Source: Neovahlkampfia damariscottae
Taxonomy: Eukaryota > Heterolobosea > Selenaionea > Neovahlkampfiida > Neovahlkampfiidae
Reading direction: 5' to 3'
DNA: 64,000 nt
Assembly (NCBI GenBank): GCA_016618085.1
Contig: JABLTG010000046.1
Coordinates: forward strand, 47,902-111,901
Position numbers and translations under genes: made by a program. Below the pieces are notes generated by a model, which searched no databases, was not told where the DNA came from, and worked only from the letters and a program-made list of their open reading frames with translations. Below are positions 22,355-35,274 of the stretch, in pieces. Position 1 is the first letter of the stretch. Every line of letters starts with the position of its first letter.

Positions 22355-25300
22355 TTATTCATTTAAAAAATAAGGAACTAATTCAAATAAGTTTGATATA
22401 ATTCTATGTAATAGTTCATGATCAATAAATTGTGGAGATAATAGTTGAATATCATTGAAGAAATCATCAAAATTTAAGAATTCTTTTTGTTTTTTCAATT
22501 TTAGAATTGAATTTAATTTTAAATCTTTTGACATTGTTTGTATTAATTTACTACCATCAGAATTATCATTATTTTTCTTTTGATTTTTCTTAATCTAAAA
22601 AAAAAGTTAAATTTAATTTTCATTTTTTACAAATAAAATATGACTTAACACTAAATCAATAGATCTACAACCTAATGAAGTAGAAGGTTGTATTTTTGAA
22701 TTTCTCATTTGTTGATCAATTTTTAATTTATTTAATTTTTTTGTAATATTCAAAAAATCATTTGAATAAATACTTCCAAGAAATGATAAATTATATTCAA
22801 ATTTTTCAATTTTATCAAGAATTTGTTGATTTTTTAAATCACATAAATCATTTTCAATAATTTCTAATGCAAATAAATATAAATATAAACAATCAAAATC
22901 TCTTTGATTATTTGGATTAAATTTAATAATATAATCTAGACCAATCAAAATGGATTGAATTTCAGGAATATCAATCATTAATTTTGATAATAAAATAGTT
23001 AATGATAATGCAGACTTTAATATTAAACAATTCTAAAAATAATTAAAAAAAAGAACAAAAATAACATACATCTAATAAAGAAATAAAAAATGTTGAATTA
23101 ACATCATCATATAAGTTTAAAGATTGAATTGCAAATTGTTTTGGATATTCATTTTTTGTATTACTCAAAAATGAAATTAAAGTTAATTCTAAAACTTGAA
23201 TAAAATGAATTGAAGATAATGATGTATTTGAAATTATATTTAAAATTTGAATAGAAATATTTTCATTTGAATGTAAACAAAAATGAAATATTGAATTATT
23301 AACTTTTTCAATAAAATCTTCTCTAATAGTTGGTATATTATCATATTCTCTTTTCAATTCTAATGATAAAATATCAAATGGACTTTCATTTGTATTTGAA
23401 AATTTCAAATTATTTACATTGGATATTAATATAGTTGAATTATTTTCATGATTTGATAAACAAGAAAATAATATTTTATAAATTTCAATTGAATTAAAAT
23501 ATACTTTTAAAATTGGTATTATTGAATGATATATTAAACTAACATGTTGTTTAGTTGTTAAACACCAACATGATTTAATATTATTTTCACTTCGAATTGT
23601 TAAAAATAATATAGATTTAATCTCTTTTAAAAATTGAATAGCAATATATTCATTTTTTAATTCAATTCCAATTTTAGTTAATATCATTGATAATTTATAA
23701 AATGAATCAGATGGATCTTTTTCTAAATGATACGCTTGAAAATATTGTTTAGAAAATTGAATACATCTTACAAGTTAAAATATCAATAAAACAATTTCCA
23801 TCAAATTCTTGATAAAAATCATCAACATTTATCTTTTTTAATAATTGATATTCATTGGTTGAACTTGTAAAATTAAATAAATTTTGAATTATTTTTGGTA
23901 TTGATTCTTCGGAAATTATAAATATCTTTAAAGTCAATTTGAATAATTTACAAATGTAATTTGATTTTAATTCAATTTGATTGGATAAAAAATTCCAATT
24001 TAAATTTGAAAAAATAAAACATACAGTCATTGGATCATCTTTGAATAAATTAATCAATTCATTCAAAAATTTATCATTTAAAATATGAAATTTTGAAATT
24101 GACCAATTTTGATTTTTCATAAAATTACTCAAATTTAATCTGCAATTCTTTTCAATTTTAAATGCGTATGGAAATAATCTATTTAAATATAATTCCCATA
24201 ATCTCTCAATTAAATTTGGGATATTTTTAAATAAAATATTTAAACTTTGTAAAATATAATTAAATGTAGTTGGTTGAACAATGTCCATATTTTTTGATTC
24301 AATTCGAATACTATTGGTATAAAAATTTAAAATGATATTCATTGGTTCAGAATCAATTTTTGAATTCAAAATTAAATTATTCAAAGAAGTATGTTGAATA
24401 ACGGCATGTCCAAATTTTAAACAACACATTAAACTTATATCATTTAAATGAGGCAAATATTCAATTATTAAATTCAACCAATCCAATGATATTTCTGACT
24501 TTACTCTTTCTAATGATATTTTATCCAATAAAATTGAATCTTGCCATAAAAATGTTTTAATTTTTGATTCTTTTGAAATATCAAGTATTAATTTTAAAAA
24601 TGATTTAATTTCGTATGGAAATCCAATTTTTGAACATTTTTTTAAAAATGAAATACCAAATGTATTTGATATTTTTGAATTTGAAAGTGATGATTGTAAA
24701 CATGAAAATAATAATTTGATCTCTTCCCTTTCTTTGTTAAATTTTGATTCAACATTAAATTTTAAATTAATTTCATTTTCTAATATGATATCTAATTTTG
24801 AATCAAAAATTGAATTCAAAACTTTGATTTCATTATTTGAAAAATTTGATAAATCTGATTCACAAAAATTCAAAAATATTTTAAAAAAATCAAAAGTATT
24901 CAATTGTGCAAAGTTTAAAATTGAAAATAATATTGATCGATCAATGTTCCATTTAACATCACTTTGTCTTTTTGCAATTAAATAAGTTGATGATTCAACT
25001 AAAAGTGGATCATTTGAACCAATAATATTCATGGATATTCCAAATTTATTAATTATTCCATTTAAAATTGGAACTGGAATATATTCAGGTATTCTCTTTA
25101 ATTTTAGTATTTTTTCAAATATTTTAAATTGTAAAGATGTATCTAATTCTAAAATGGTTGATATTTTTAAAATTGAATTTGATAACTTTTTCCAAATTAA
25201 ATTCATATAAATACCAATATTAACATCAAGTAATAAAGTTAATATATTCAATAAAATTTCTTTTAATATTAATTTTTGATCATTTGATAATTTAGAAATT

Positions 25301-28300
25301 CCCAAATTTGATATAATGACATCTAATGAAAATATTAAAACTAAAAAAAATTAGAAAAATTATTATTTTTACCACTTAAGGTTGTTGATTGTGCTTTTAA
25401 TGTTTGTTTATAATTTTGTATTTTCATTTCAGAATCATTTAACATTTGTCTTTTTTTTGAGTATAAATATTTTCAAAATAAACTTACTTGTTATTCGGAT
25501 TTGAATAAACTGGTTTAGTATTTGATACTTTTGATTCAACTATACCAAATGGTGTTTGAACATTCACTATTTGATAATCTGGTTTATTTACATAAAGACC
25601 TTTAAGAATATCAAGAATATTTAAATTCTCTTTTACAATATTTGTAATCATTATTGAATAATTTTGAATACAAGAAAATATTTGTTGATAAAGTTCATAT
25701 TTACCATTCAATTTAAAAAATGGATCTAAATACATATTTTTTAAGAATTGATATTTTGCTTGATTTGAAATGAATACTTCATTTGGTACATTCATTCTTA
25801 TTCCTAAACAATCTTTAAAACTAATTATTGATGATAATTTAAAGGATGTATTAGAATGAATTGAGACATTATTTGGTGTCATCATAAATGAAGGTGTCAT
25901 ATTCAAAAATGATTGTGATACTCCATTATTACAAAAACTATTTGATATAGCACCAAATTTTGGTTGAAAAAAAGATTGATTATTCAAAAATGAATGATTT
26001 GATTCATTTAATAATTCATTTGATATCACTTTTTGTTTAATAAAATTTAAATAAAAATCAAAATCTAAAATGATGAAATTGGTTTGAATTTCTTTTTCAT
26101 TCCATGTTGTAAATGAATTAAATAATTGATTTAATTTCTTTGATTTTGATTCAAATAATTTTGATGTTTGAAAGAATAAAATATTGAATTTTTGTTTTAT
26201 TTCAATTGGAATATTTGAATTAGTTTTTGAACAATAAAGAAAATATAATTTAAAAAATAATTCTAAAAATATTAATGAATCTGATATTCTATCTTTTGAA
26301 ATTAAGAATAATGATACTTCCATTGATAAATATAATTGTGATATTTCATTATTATCAATAAATTTATTCATTTCATTTGGTATTTTTAATTTATTAGAGA
26401 GTATCATTAAGTATGGAATCCAAATTAAATTTTGATTTAATTTATCAAATATAGATATTTTATCAATTTTAATATTTAAATAAGTATCTGATATTATATC
26501 TTTAATTGATTTTTGATTCTTAAATTGAATAAAAATAATCTCTTCAAATAATTTTAAAGATAAATCATGATTTTGAATTAACTTTATATTAATAATAATA
26601 ATAATTATATTACTTTTGTTAAAATAAAACATAAAGATGAATTATATCCAATTTCTTCAATAAAACTAATAAATTTGTTTATACCAAATTCATTTAACAT
26701 TTGTTTAACTACCAATTGTAATGGTAAAATATATTCTTTGAGAATATCATTCTTTTTTAATTATTGGTTTAGAATAAATAATGTATCAAACTAATCTAAA
26801 AATAGAAATTAAATCAAAATATCTAAATAATATTGGAATAACAAATATTGATTTTAAATTTGATAATACTTGTATTTTTTCAATTAATTTAAATTTAATT
26901 TCATTTTTCTTGAATATATTCAAACTCTTTTCATAATTTGATATCAAATTATTATTTAAATCTTCTTTTTCTTCTTGTTTACCTGTATATTGTATATTTT
27001 CATAATATTGTTTAAAATAATTACATGAACATAATATCCAAATACTAATAGATTCTTCATCATCATATTTTTGATATTTCTTTAAAAAATTTGAGAAATC
27101 ATTACTCAATGGTACTAAAAATATAAATCATGAATATTTTGAATTACTTGATGTTATTGAATATGATTTTGAATTTATGATTAAATTTTTAAACCAATTT
27201 AAATTCTTTCTTTTTGAATAGCTTATTAAATTTTCAAAAAATATAAATTTCATTTCATCAACATTTTGAATATTCCAATCAATTTTTTGAATCAAAGTTT
27301 TAATAATAGTGTCTTTAACATCTTGAATATCTAACAATTAAGTGTATTAGATGATATATTTCATTTTACATTTATCCTCTGAATTTATTAAATTTAATGG
27401 TTCTTTCATTAAAGTGATGATAAAATTCAAAGTATTAGAAGTTAATTTCATAGTTGATATATTTTGAAGAGATGAAATTAAATTTAAAATTGAATCAATA
27501 ATTTTTGGTTGAGTTTTCATTAAAAAATTAATATTTTTTAAAAATACGTTTAAATATATTTCTAAATTTTGAAAATTAGAATCACATATTTTTGATAATT
27601 CAATGATTGTTTCTCTTCTAATATTTGAAATATGAACTAAATCATTTGTATTTGGTGAACCACTTTTATAAGCGAATGAAAATAAAACGTCAATAAAAAA
27701 TTGAATTTCATTTTGATTTGTTGATTCATTTGAACATTTTAAAATCATTGAACTGAATACTTTTATAACAGGATAATTTGAATTATTTGAAATTAACTTT
27801 AAATTTGAATCAAATTTATATACAAATTCAATAATTTGTCTGAAAGGTATTAAATATGTACAAATATAATTATTCAAATGTTTTAATTTCTCATTTTCAT
27901 TTAAATTTAAATTTGTTATATGAAATATATTATAAATACATGACTTTATATTTGAATTATTCATTAAATTCCATGGATATAAAATTAAAGATGGCGTTAA
28001 AATTAATCGATTTGGCCATTTGGATTTAAAAAATATCTCCAATCCTTTATATCCTAAAGAAGGATATTGTTCAATTAAAATCTGGAAAATAGTAAAAAAA
28101 AAAATAATATGAAATTACTCCATTTAACTTCGTTAACTGTAAAAGTAAACTTAAATGTTGATTATAATTGTAGTTTTCCAATGCAATTGTAAAAGAAGTA
28201 AAAATTATTTTTTCAATTTTCTCTTCAGTTATTGATTCTTTAAATCTTTCGAATGGTATTTGATTTAAAACTAAAATGATATCTTTTTCATTAAAATTTG

Positions 28301-29117
28301 ATGAAAATAAATATTGTAAAATATTTTCGTCGAATACTTCTTGAACAGTTGGCTTTTAAAAAATAAATTAGTTTTATCCTTTTTTGAATTTACTTGAATC
28401 AAGCATGAACAAAAATTAAATGATTTATAAGTATTAAATAAATTCAATAGTTTAACAGTAAAATAATCAGTGGATATAATCTCTTCTTTTTTCGCATCTT
28501 CAAATGATAATAAATCAAATACTTCATTGATGCCTTCAATCGTTTTATTTTCATAAAATGATTTTCCAATGTATAAAATAAAATCTTGAATAGTTGAAGT
28601 TGTCAAAGGTGTTAATGTACAAGGTGGTGATGCTAATTATTTAATTAAAAATAAAATCAAACCATATATTTTTAAAAGAAGTTCTAAAAGTTGTAACTTG
28701 TTTTCTTTTGTTTCAAGCAGATGTTCATTTGATTTTAAAATATAAATCAAATTGTATAAATCATAATTTTCTTCAAAATTTAATGACATTACAACTGATG
28801 GAAAGTAATTTTCTAAATCCTTTTTACTGAAGAATAATTAAATTTTTTTCAATTTTTTACATAAAGTTCAGATTATCATGAGGTGTTTGATTAAATTTTA
28901 TCACAAAATATTGATATTTAAATCTAACTGAAGAACCATCTGATAAAGATATTTCTGAAGGAACAATATTCTCTGTTTGAGTCCAAACTTTGTTTTGAAT
29001 TTGTTTTGCTTGTAGTTCTTTTGTATATTGTACTTTTTCTGATAAAGCAGAACTGTAAGATGAGGAACAAAAAGATATCAGCGCATCCGAGAATGATTCC
29101 AAAGGAAAACTTGGCAT
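22355..29117 (-). CDS. very large helical protein (2098 aa), unidentified
   Basis: Fourteen exons join without a frame break: 29117-28861, 28826-28663, 28632-28394, 28352-28119, 28081-27370, 27330-27148, 27114-26792, 26751-26614, 26581-25488, 25449-25373, 25340-23772, 23734-23070, 23032-22631, 22594-22355. The protein is almost entirely Leu/Ile/Asn/Phe-rich helix without membrane stretches, Cys motifs or nucleotide-binding loops. It looks like an alpha-solenoid of HEAT type. A short charged coil (near residues 1115-1140) separates the two halves. Size and style fit scaffold proteins of nuclear pores, Integrator, Mediator or CCR4-NOT, but I could not match any family, so no name is given. An ATTGGTT element is 22 nt upstream of the ATG. 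Confidence 0.82.
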
Positions 29118-29170
29118 TGAACAAATTGAATGAACCAATGAAAAAAAGACACAAATTTTATAACAATTTT

Positions 29171-29539
29171 TTATTTTTTTTTTTGTGATTTTGAATCTTT
29201 GTCTTTTAAATATTTAATATAAATTGTTAAATCAAACCTGTTTTTGTTAGACTTCTAAAAATTATTCCGTTGACTTTTTCTATGTGTTTTACATCTCCAG
29301 CTTGTTCTGTTGTGAATTTATATAACTAAATTATTAATTTAAATTTCAAAACTAACAATTTTATCGTTTGTTGCTGACATTACAACTTGTCCTGTTGTAT
29401 TTTTATATTTTATTGTATATCTTGTTGAAGAATCTTTCAAAGCAAGAGCTTCAGCACAAGAACTAAATTCTTCCAAACTTTTGCATTGATTATAAACAGT
29501 TGTCTGAACACTTTTTCCTTTCTTTTGATTTTCAGACAT
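29171..29539 (-). CDS. SRP9: signal recognition particle 9 kDa protein
   Basis: Three exons (29539-29357, 29325-29238, 29202-29171) give 100 residues. Human SRP9 has 86. LEEFSSCAEALAL, RYTIKYKNTTG, VVMSATNDKILYKF and TTEQAGDVKHIEKVN align along SRP9 (human WEEFSRAAEKLYL, VLKYRHSDG, VKVTDDLVCLVYK, TDQAQDVKKIEKF). SRP9 pairs with SRP14 to bind the Alu domain of SRP RNA and arrest elongation. The last exon adds a Lys-rich tail. Only 53 bp separate its stop from the next ATG on the same strand, and an ATTGGTC lies about 10 nt before its own ATG. Confidence 0.92.
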
Positions 29540-29644
29540 TGTATTCGTGGACCAATGAATGATCTGGAGGCAAAGTTTAAATTGACCAAATTTCCACCAA
29601 TCAGTTTATTTCAAATTTGTTGACTAACTTCAATAAACTCCTTC

Positions 29645-31536
29645 ATGTCCATCTTAAACACCCAAAAACAAAAGGTGGCTGTTCTTAACGAAGAAATTAA
29701 AAGTTTAAAAGTTGAATATGAAGCCAAAATTCACGAATTGAACAAAAGAATTCATCATTTAATTTTAAAATGTGGTGAATTACAATTTGATAGAACAATG
29801 AAACCATATATAACAAAAATAGGTTATTTTTAAATTATATTTAATATTAAAATAGATGCTGTAAATCAACCAGGAAAAAAACGAAAAAGAGAAGAAAACG
29901 AAGAAAATAGTTTAGGTGGAGAAAATGAATTTAATATGAATTTATTACATGCACTGGATCAAGAAGTTATCAATTTAAAAGAAAAAATTAAAGAAATTGA
30001 ATCGGAAGTGGAAACTAAAAATAAAAATATACAAGAAGGAAAACAAAAACTTGAAGAAGCAGAAGAAAAATTAAAAAAGATTGAAGAAGAATTTGAAAAT
30101 TTCAAGAAATCACCAGTTGCGACAGATTTTGTCGAAAAATTAAAATCAGTTACAGAAGTAAAAGAAAAAATGGAAAGTCAAATTAATAAGTTGAAAAATG
30201 AAAATGAAAAATTAGTTACTGATCATAATCATCAATATTTATTAAAATGTTGTGAAGTTGAAGCACTTGTTAAACAATCTAAACGTTTTCATTCAAAACT
30301 TGAAGAAGTAGAAAAGAATTTGGCTACTCTTCAAAAAGAAAAAGAAAATTTAAAAGTGAAAGAAATTAAAGGAGAAGAAGAAAATATGAATCAAAAAATA
30401 AATGAATATAAAACTAAAATACAAACTTCAGATATCAGAATTGCGGAATTAGAATCAGAAATAAAAATTCTCACTGAAAATATTAAAGTTCAAAATGATA
30501 ATTATCAAAATGAAGTCACAAAACAAAAAGAATCATATGAAAAACAAATTTTAGAAATGAATTTAAAGTTAAAAAACAGTATGGAAAATAAAGAAATATC
30601 TATTCTCAAAACAACAATTGAAAAATTAAATTCTGAAATTACTCAACTTAAACCAAAAGAAGGACAACTTGAAAAAGTAAAGTCAAAATTTGAAGAGTTG
30701 AATAATGATTTTACAAAAATAAAATCAGAAAGAGATGAATTTGAATTAAAATTAATTGAATCCACAAAAGAGATTGATTCACTCAACAAAAAAACATCAC
30801 TTCAAAAAAATTCAATTCCTTTAGAAGAAGTTGAAACATTGAAAAATAAAATAATTGAATTAGGTAATCAGAAGTTTATTAAAAATTAATATTTGAAATA
30901 GAAAAAGTAAATGAAGAAAGTTCAAAGAAGAGAAAAACAAGAGATGAAGAAGTCATTTCACAAACAAAAAAACCAAAATTAGAAAAAATTGTTGTTATAT
31001 TCTCTGGATTCAATGCAAAACAAAAACAATATAAAGAAGATGTGAAAGAAAAATTATCAAAATTTGTTAAAGATTTGAAAGGAACAGTAGCAAGTTCAGA
31101 AGACGACCCTTCAATCACACATGTTGTAGTTCCACCAGGTGTCAGAACTTATAAAGCATTGATTGCTTCATTAAAAAATAAATGGATCATGAGTCCTGCT
31201 TGGGTTGAAAATTCAAAAAAAAAATCAAGTTTTCAAAATGAACGTGATTATGTAAGTTAAATATTCACAACTCATGATCAGGGATTTCAAAGAACTGAAG
31301 AAATATTCAAAAATCAAAAATTTTATTTTACCAAACAATATCAAGAAGCAAAACCTCAATATTTGAAATATGCACAAAAACTGATCAATGAAGATGGAAC
31401 TGGAAGTATTGTTAATTCTATTGAAGAAGCATCTATCATTTTAAAAGATTCAAAGGAAAATATTGAAGGAGAAAAAGAAAATGCAAAGGTTTTTGTTTGG
31501 GAACAATTTATCAATTGGTTAATTCCAAAAAATTAA
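29645..31536 (+). CDS. coiled-coil protein with C-terminal tandem BRCT domains
   Basis: Four exons (29645-29822, 29856-30863, 30902-31251, 31282-31536) give 596 residues. A nuclear-localisation-like KKRKRE occurs near residue 70. A long coiled coil of about 300 residues follows, rich in Glu/Lys heptads. Residues from about 425 form a BRCT-like region: KIVVIFSGF, then THVVVPPG, then KWIMSPAWVEN. A second, weaker BRCT follows across the last intron. BRCT pairs bind phosphopeptides in DNA-damage and cell-cycle proteins. No orthologue was recognised. The stop overlaps by 4 bp the stop of the convergent Sel1 gene. Confidence 0.83.
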
Positions 31537-32969
31537 TTTTTTGAATGAACAACATTCAATAAATGATTAGCATGTTTTTCATCCTTTTCCACACCTATAC
31601 CTTTCAAATACATATCTGCAAGAGCTAAAAGTGCCCCTTTTGATCCAAATGTACCTGCTTGTGTGTAAATCTGTGCCGCTTTTTTTTGATCTAATTTTGT
31701 TCCTCTTCCTGAAAAATACATTGTACCTAGACAATATAGAGCATCTGGATTACCTTGTTCTGCAGATTTTTCATAAAATTCAAATGCCTTTTGAAAATTT
31801 TGTTCTCTTCCTCCTTTTTTGTGATAAAAAAAATCAGCCATCAAATATAATGCACCAGAATGCTTCAATTCAATAGCTTTTTGAAATAATTCCTCAAATT
31901 TACTTTCATCTTTTTCAACACCATCTTCATTTAGATACATCAAAGCTAAATAAAATATGGCACCTGAATGATTTTGTTGTACTGCTGAATTCAAATAAAC
32001 CAAACATTTTTCAATGTCTTTCTCTACATAATTTCCTTGATGATATGAATGACCTAACCAATATTGTGAGGATGCATCACCTTTGTATGCCGCTTCATGA
32101 AAATATTCAAGTGATTTAGCAATATCTTGTGGTATTTCAACAAGTTTATCATCTATTTTTCCTTTTAATCCGTTAAAGTAAACTGTTCCTAAATTAAATA
32201 TAGCATCAACATCACCTAAACTTGCACTTTCTTCTAATAATTCCAAAGACTTGAATATATTTGGTTCAATTCCACCACCTCCATCAATATAATATGTTGA
32301 TAATAGTAATTTAGCTTTTGAATTTTGGTTTTCACTTGATTTTATAAGCCAATTTACTCCTTTTCTTTTATTTTGCATGAACTTTTTTTTAGCAATTGAG
32401 CTTGAAAGCCCTTCTGGTTTAATTTCTTCTTCAATCTTATTCTCTTCATATTTTCTTTTTAATTTAGTTTTTCTGTCAACATAAACAAAACTATTTGTTT
32501 CTTCATCAATCTCAGAAACACTATCATGTTCCTTTGTCAAAATTTCATTTGCTTGACTTTCGTTTACAAAGTCGTACCCTTTTATGTACATTAAACCAAC
32601 AATATATTGTGATTCTGGATCATTTAATTCTGCTGCTGCTAAATAATAACGAAAAGATGTTTCTAAGTCTTGAACTCCGAAATGTTCTCCAGTTGAATAA
32701 AGAAAACCCAAGACCTTTAAAGCTTTAACATTTTTCAATTCAGCACATTTAAATAATGATTTTAAAATTGGATACTTCAATTTTGGATAATTCTGTATAT
32801 TTTCTTCTTTGAATATTTCGGAAGTTTTTTCAAAAATTTCTTCTGAAGAAACATTTGAAAACTCTGAATCAACTAAATTCATGAATTTTTCAACTGTGAC
32901 ATTGGTGGTGAAAAATTTTGGTTTGAAGAGTGATTTTTTATTCTTCAAAAACCTTCCAACTCCAAACAT
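31533..32969 (-). CDS. Sel1-like repeat protein
   Basis: Single exon, 478 residues from the ATG at 32969. This start is preferred over in-frame codons further upstream, because those run through two CCAAT elements. The body carries about eight Sel1/TPR-like repeats of 36 residues. Typical units are DIAKSLEYFHEAAYKGDASS and ALYCLGTMYFSGRGTKLDQK. Such proteins are adaptors in ER quality control (SEL1L), signalling or mitochondria. The basic, hydroxylated N-terminus could be a mitochondrial presequence. An acidic insertion with KRKYEENKIEEE lies near residue 155. Confidence 0.85.
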   Translation of the reverse strand: MFGVGRFLKNKKSLFKPKFFTTNVTVEKFMNLVDSEFSNVSSEEIFEKTSEIFKEENIQNYPKLKYPILKSLFKCAELKNVKALKVLGFLYSTGEHFGVQDLETSFRYYLAAAELNDPESQYIVGLMYIKGYDFVNESQANEILTKEHDSVSEIDEETNSFVYVDRKTKLKRKYEENKIEEEIKPEGLSSSIAKKKFMQNKRKGVNWLIKSSENQNSKAKLLLSTYYIDGGGGIEPNIFKSLELLEESASLGDVDAIFNLGTVYFNGLKGKIDDKLVEIPQDIAKSLEYFHEAAYKGDASSQYWLGHSYHQGNYVEKDIEKCLVYLNSAVQQNHSGAIFYLALMYLNEDGVEKDESKFEELFQKAIELKHSGALYLMADFFYHKKGGREQNFQKAFEFYEKSAEQGNPDALYCLGTMYFSGRGTKLDQKKAAQIYTQAGTFGSKGALLALADMYLKGIGVEKDEKHANHLLNVVHSKN

Positions 32970-33060
32970 TACTATTATTGGATGATTTGATCCAATCGTT
33001 TGGCAAAAACAAAGGCGGGATAATTTATCCAATGAGTTTTATCCACGTCCACAGATCAAA

Positions 33061-34503
33061 ATGAAGGAAGAGGTTGAAAAAAAAAAAAAAGTAAAAATAA
33101 GAAGTAAAACCGTACTTTCAAAAATAGATGAAATATTGTTGGAAAATATAAAGGAACATTATGATTCTTTGACTGACCTTCCAACAGAACAAAAAAGAGA
33201 ATTTCAACATTTTTTATCACAGTTGGGTTTAGAAGTTTTTAAAAATTTAAAATCGAATGTACAAGTAATGACACAGACAGAACTTTCACTTTCTGCTCCA
33301 AATGCTGTTTTGGAACCAGTTGATAATGAATTAAATGAAAAAGTTGATGCTTTGGCTCAACAAGTATCTGCTGTCGCAAAAAGAATTAAAATCTTTCGTA
33401 AACTTTATCCAAAAGAAATAAATGACGAACTTCAAAAACATGAAAATTATGTAAAGGCAATTGAAGATTTAAAAGAATCTTTGGAAGCACCACCACAAGT
33501 TGAAGAAAAACCAAATGTAGATCATTCAGTTGAAATGGAAGAAAGTTTTGATACATTTTCAAGAGTTTTAAGTGAAGCACAAGATTTAGTTGTTGCTATT
33601 CCTGTGACAAACGATAAATTGAATGATTTTTCTCAAGCTTTAGAAATCAAAGCTAACAATCCAATACCAACATCAACAACAAATACATCTTTAGAAACAG
33701 AACTTAAAGATGATTTACCAACACCAACACCTGAAAAAAAGAAAAGAGGAAGACCATTGGGTTGGAGAAAAGCTGATAAAAAAATAACACCAACAAAAGT
33801 AACACCAAAAAAAGAAGTTGAAGACGAACAAATTCCAGTGGAGGAACCAAAAAAGATCGAAAAAAAAGTTGATGAAAAAGTAGTTGAAGTTGAAATGAAA
33901 CCACCTCCACCAAAACTATCAACTACACCCACACCTGAAAAAAAGAAAAGAGGTAGACCATTGGGTTGGAGAAAAGGAGATCCTTATACACCAAAAAAGA
34001 TTGTTGAAGAAAAACCAGTAGAAAAACAAGAAGATAAAATGGAAGAAGAGTCACAAGAAAATCAACAAGATTTTACTGAAGAAAGTCCAAACTCTGAAAC
34101 ATCTTCACCAACAACACCACAAAGTGAAGTTAAAAAAAGAGGAAGAAAAAAAGGTTGGAAAAAAGACATGTCACAAGAATCTTCTCAAGATTCACCAAAA
34201 TCACAAAATTCAAAGAACTCTTTGGATACTTCTCAAGATTTAACACCTTCGAAAATACCCGTACAAACACCAACACCAAAAAAAAGAGGAAGACCTGTTG
34301 GATGGAAAAAAGGTGAACCATATACTCCAAAAACTGAAACAAAAAAAGTAGAAGAGGTAACAATAGAAGAAGAATCTCCAAAATCAAAAAAACAAAAGAC
34401 AACAAAATCGAGTCCAGTTGGAGATAAATCTGAAACTTTAACAACACCACAAAGTGAACCAAAAAAAAGAGGAAGACCAAAAAAAAGTCAAACTCCAAAA
34501 TAA
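33061..34503 (+). CDS. AT-hook protein with N-terminal coiled coil
   Basis: Single exon, 480 residues. The N-terminal 150 residues are helical (IDEILLENIKEHYDSL and then LNEKVDALAQQVSAVAKRI with FRKLYPKEI). That pattern is loosely like the Nsl1/Mis14 subunit of the kinetochore Mis12 complex. The rest is disordered, with five AT-hook cores: KKKRGRPLGWRK twice, KKRGRKKGWKK, KKRGRPVGWKK and KKRGRPKK. They bind the minor groove of AT-rich DNA. Spacers contain TPTPEKK and SQDSPKS kinase-type sites. It diverges from the Sel1 gene across 91 bp containing several CCAAT elements. A nuclear role is very likely. The kinetochore link is speculative. Confidence 0.85.
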   Translation: MKEEVEKKKKVKIRSKTVLSKIDEILLENIKEHYDSLTDLPTEQKREFQHFLSQLGLEVFKNLKSNVQVMTQTELSLSAPNAVLEPVDNELNEKVDALAQQVSAVAKRIKIFRKLYPKEINDELQKHENYVKAIEDLKESLEAPPQVEEKPNVDHSVEMEESFDTFSRVLSEAQDLVVAIPVTNDKLNDFSQALEIKANNPIPTSTTNTSLETELKDDLPTPTPEKKKRGRPLGWRKADKKITPTKVTPKKEVEDEQIPVEEPKKIEKKVDEKVVEVEMKPPPPKLSTTPTPEKKKRGRPLGWRKGDPYTPKKIVEEKPVEKQEDKMEEESQENQQDFTEESPNSETSSPTTPQSEVKKRGRKKGWKKDMSQESSQDSPKSQNSKNSLDTSQDLTPSKIPVQTPTPKKRGRPVGWKKGEPYTPKTETKKVEEVTIEEESPKSKKQKTTKSSPVGDKSETLTTPQSEPKKRGRPKKSQTPK

Positions 34504-34511
34504 AAATTTCT

Positions 34512-35274
34512 TTATCCACAACAAGTTGTCTTTTCATTTACTTTCTTATTTTCTACTTCTTCACCATTTGAAGTTAACATAATTAAATCACCTGTATTTC
34601 GATCTTGTTCTGATTTTTCAACTCTTTCTTTGTGAAATTGTTGAGTAATTTTCAAAAAGGTGTCATCAATATTTTCATCCAATTTTGCAGATACTTCCGC
34701 ATAAATTAAAGTTTGTTCAAGCGCAAAATTTTGAGCCTCTTTCGTTTGAACCTTTCTTTGATTTTCATCTCTTGCTAAATCCAATTTATTACCTACCAAT
34801 GCTAAATGATAAATTATTAATGATTCTATGTTTACCGATACAACATTCTAAAAAATATTGAGAAATCAACAAAAGAAACCTTTCACACAATCTCTTTTTA
34901 AATCTCTCACCCATTGTTGAGCAGTTTTAAAGCTATCATAATCACACAAATCAAAAACAACTAAAGCACAATTTGCATCTCTATAGTACACTTCTCAAAG
35001 TGAGTTATAAATAAAACTAACTAGGAGCCAAAGACTTGTACCTCTCTTGACCTGCTGTATCCCAAATAGATATTTGAATTTTGGTTTTATCTTCCAAAAC
35101 AATCGATTTGGTCAAATAAGAGGCACCCATTGTACTTTCATTATTTTCTCTATATTTTTCTTCAACATATCTCAAGACAACGGAGCTCTTTCCTACTGCA
35201 GCTTGACCTAAGAGTACTAATTTACATGGTTGTTTTTTTGATTTTTTTTCAGGTTGATTCTCCTCTTCCATCAT
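34512..35274 (-). CDS. Rab5/Rab22-like GTPase
   Basis: Four exons (35274-35022, 34990-34880, 34847-34836, 34801-34512) give 221 residues. P-loop GQAAVGKSS, switch [38 protein letters not shown] and EVSAK are all present. The SLAPMYYR stretch is typical of the Rab5 subfamily, which controls early-endosome fusion. Exon 3 is only 12 nt. Including it gives [20 protein letters not shown], the same length as Rab5 (WVKELQRQASPNIVIALAGN). The start at 35274 (MMEEENQ) follows an ATTGGCCAA element. The C-terminus is TTCCG, so prenylation would use the CC pair. Confidence 0.92.

Noticed and set aside
32970-33032. N-terminal extension of the Sel1 protein to 33032
   Set aside because: It would have to start at TTG and would run through the CCAAT elements of the divergent promoter.
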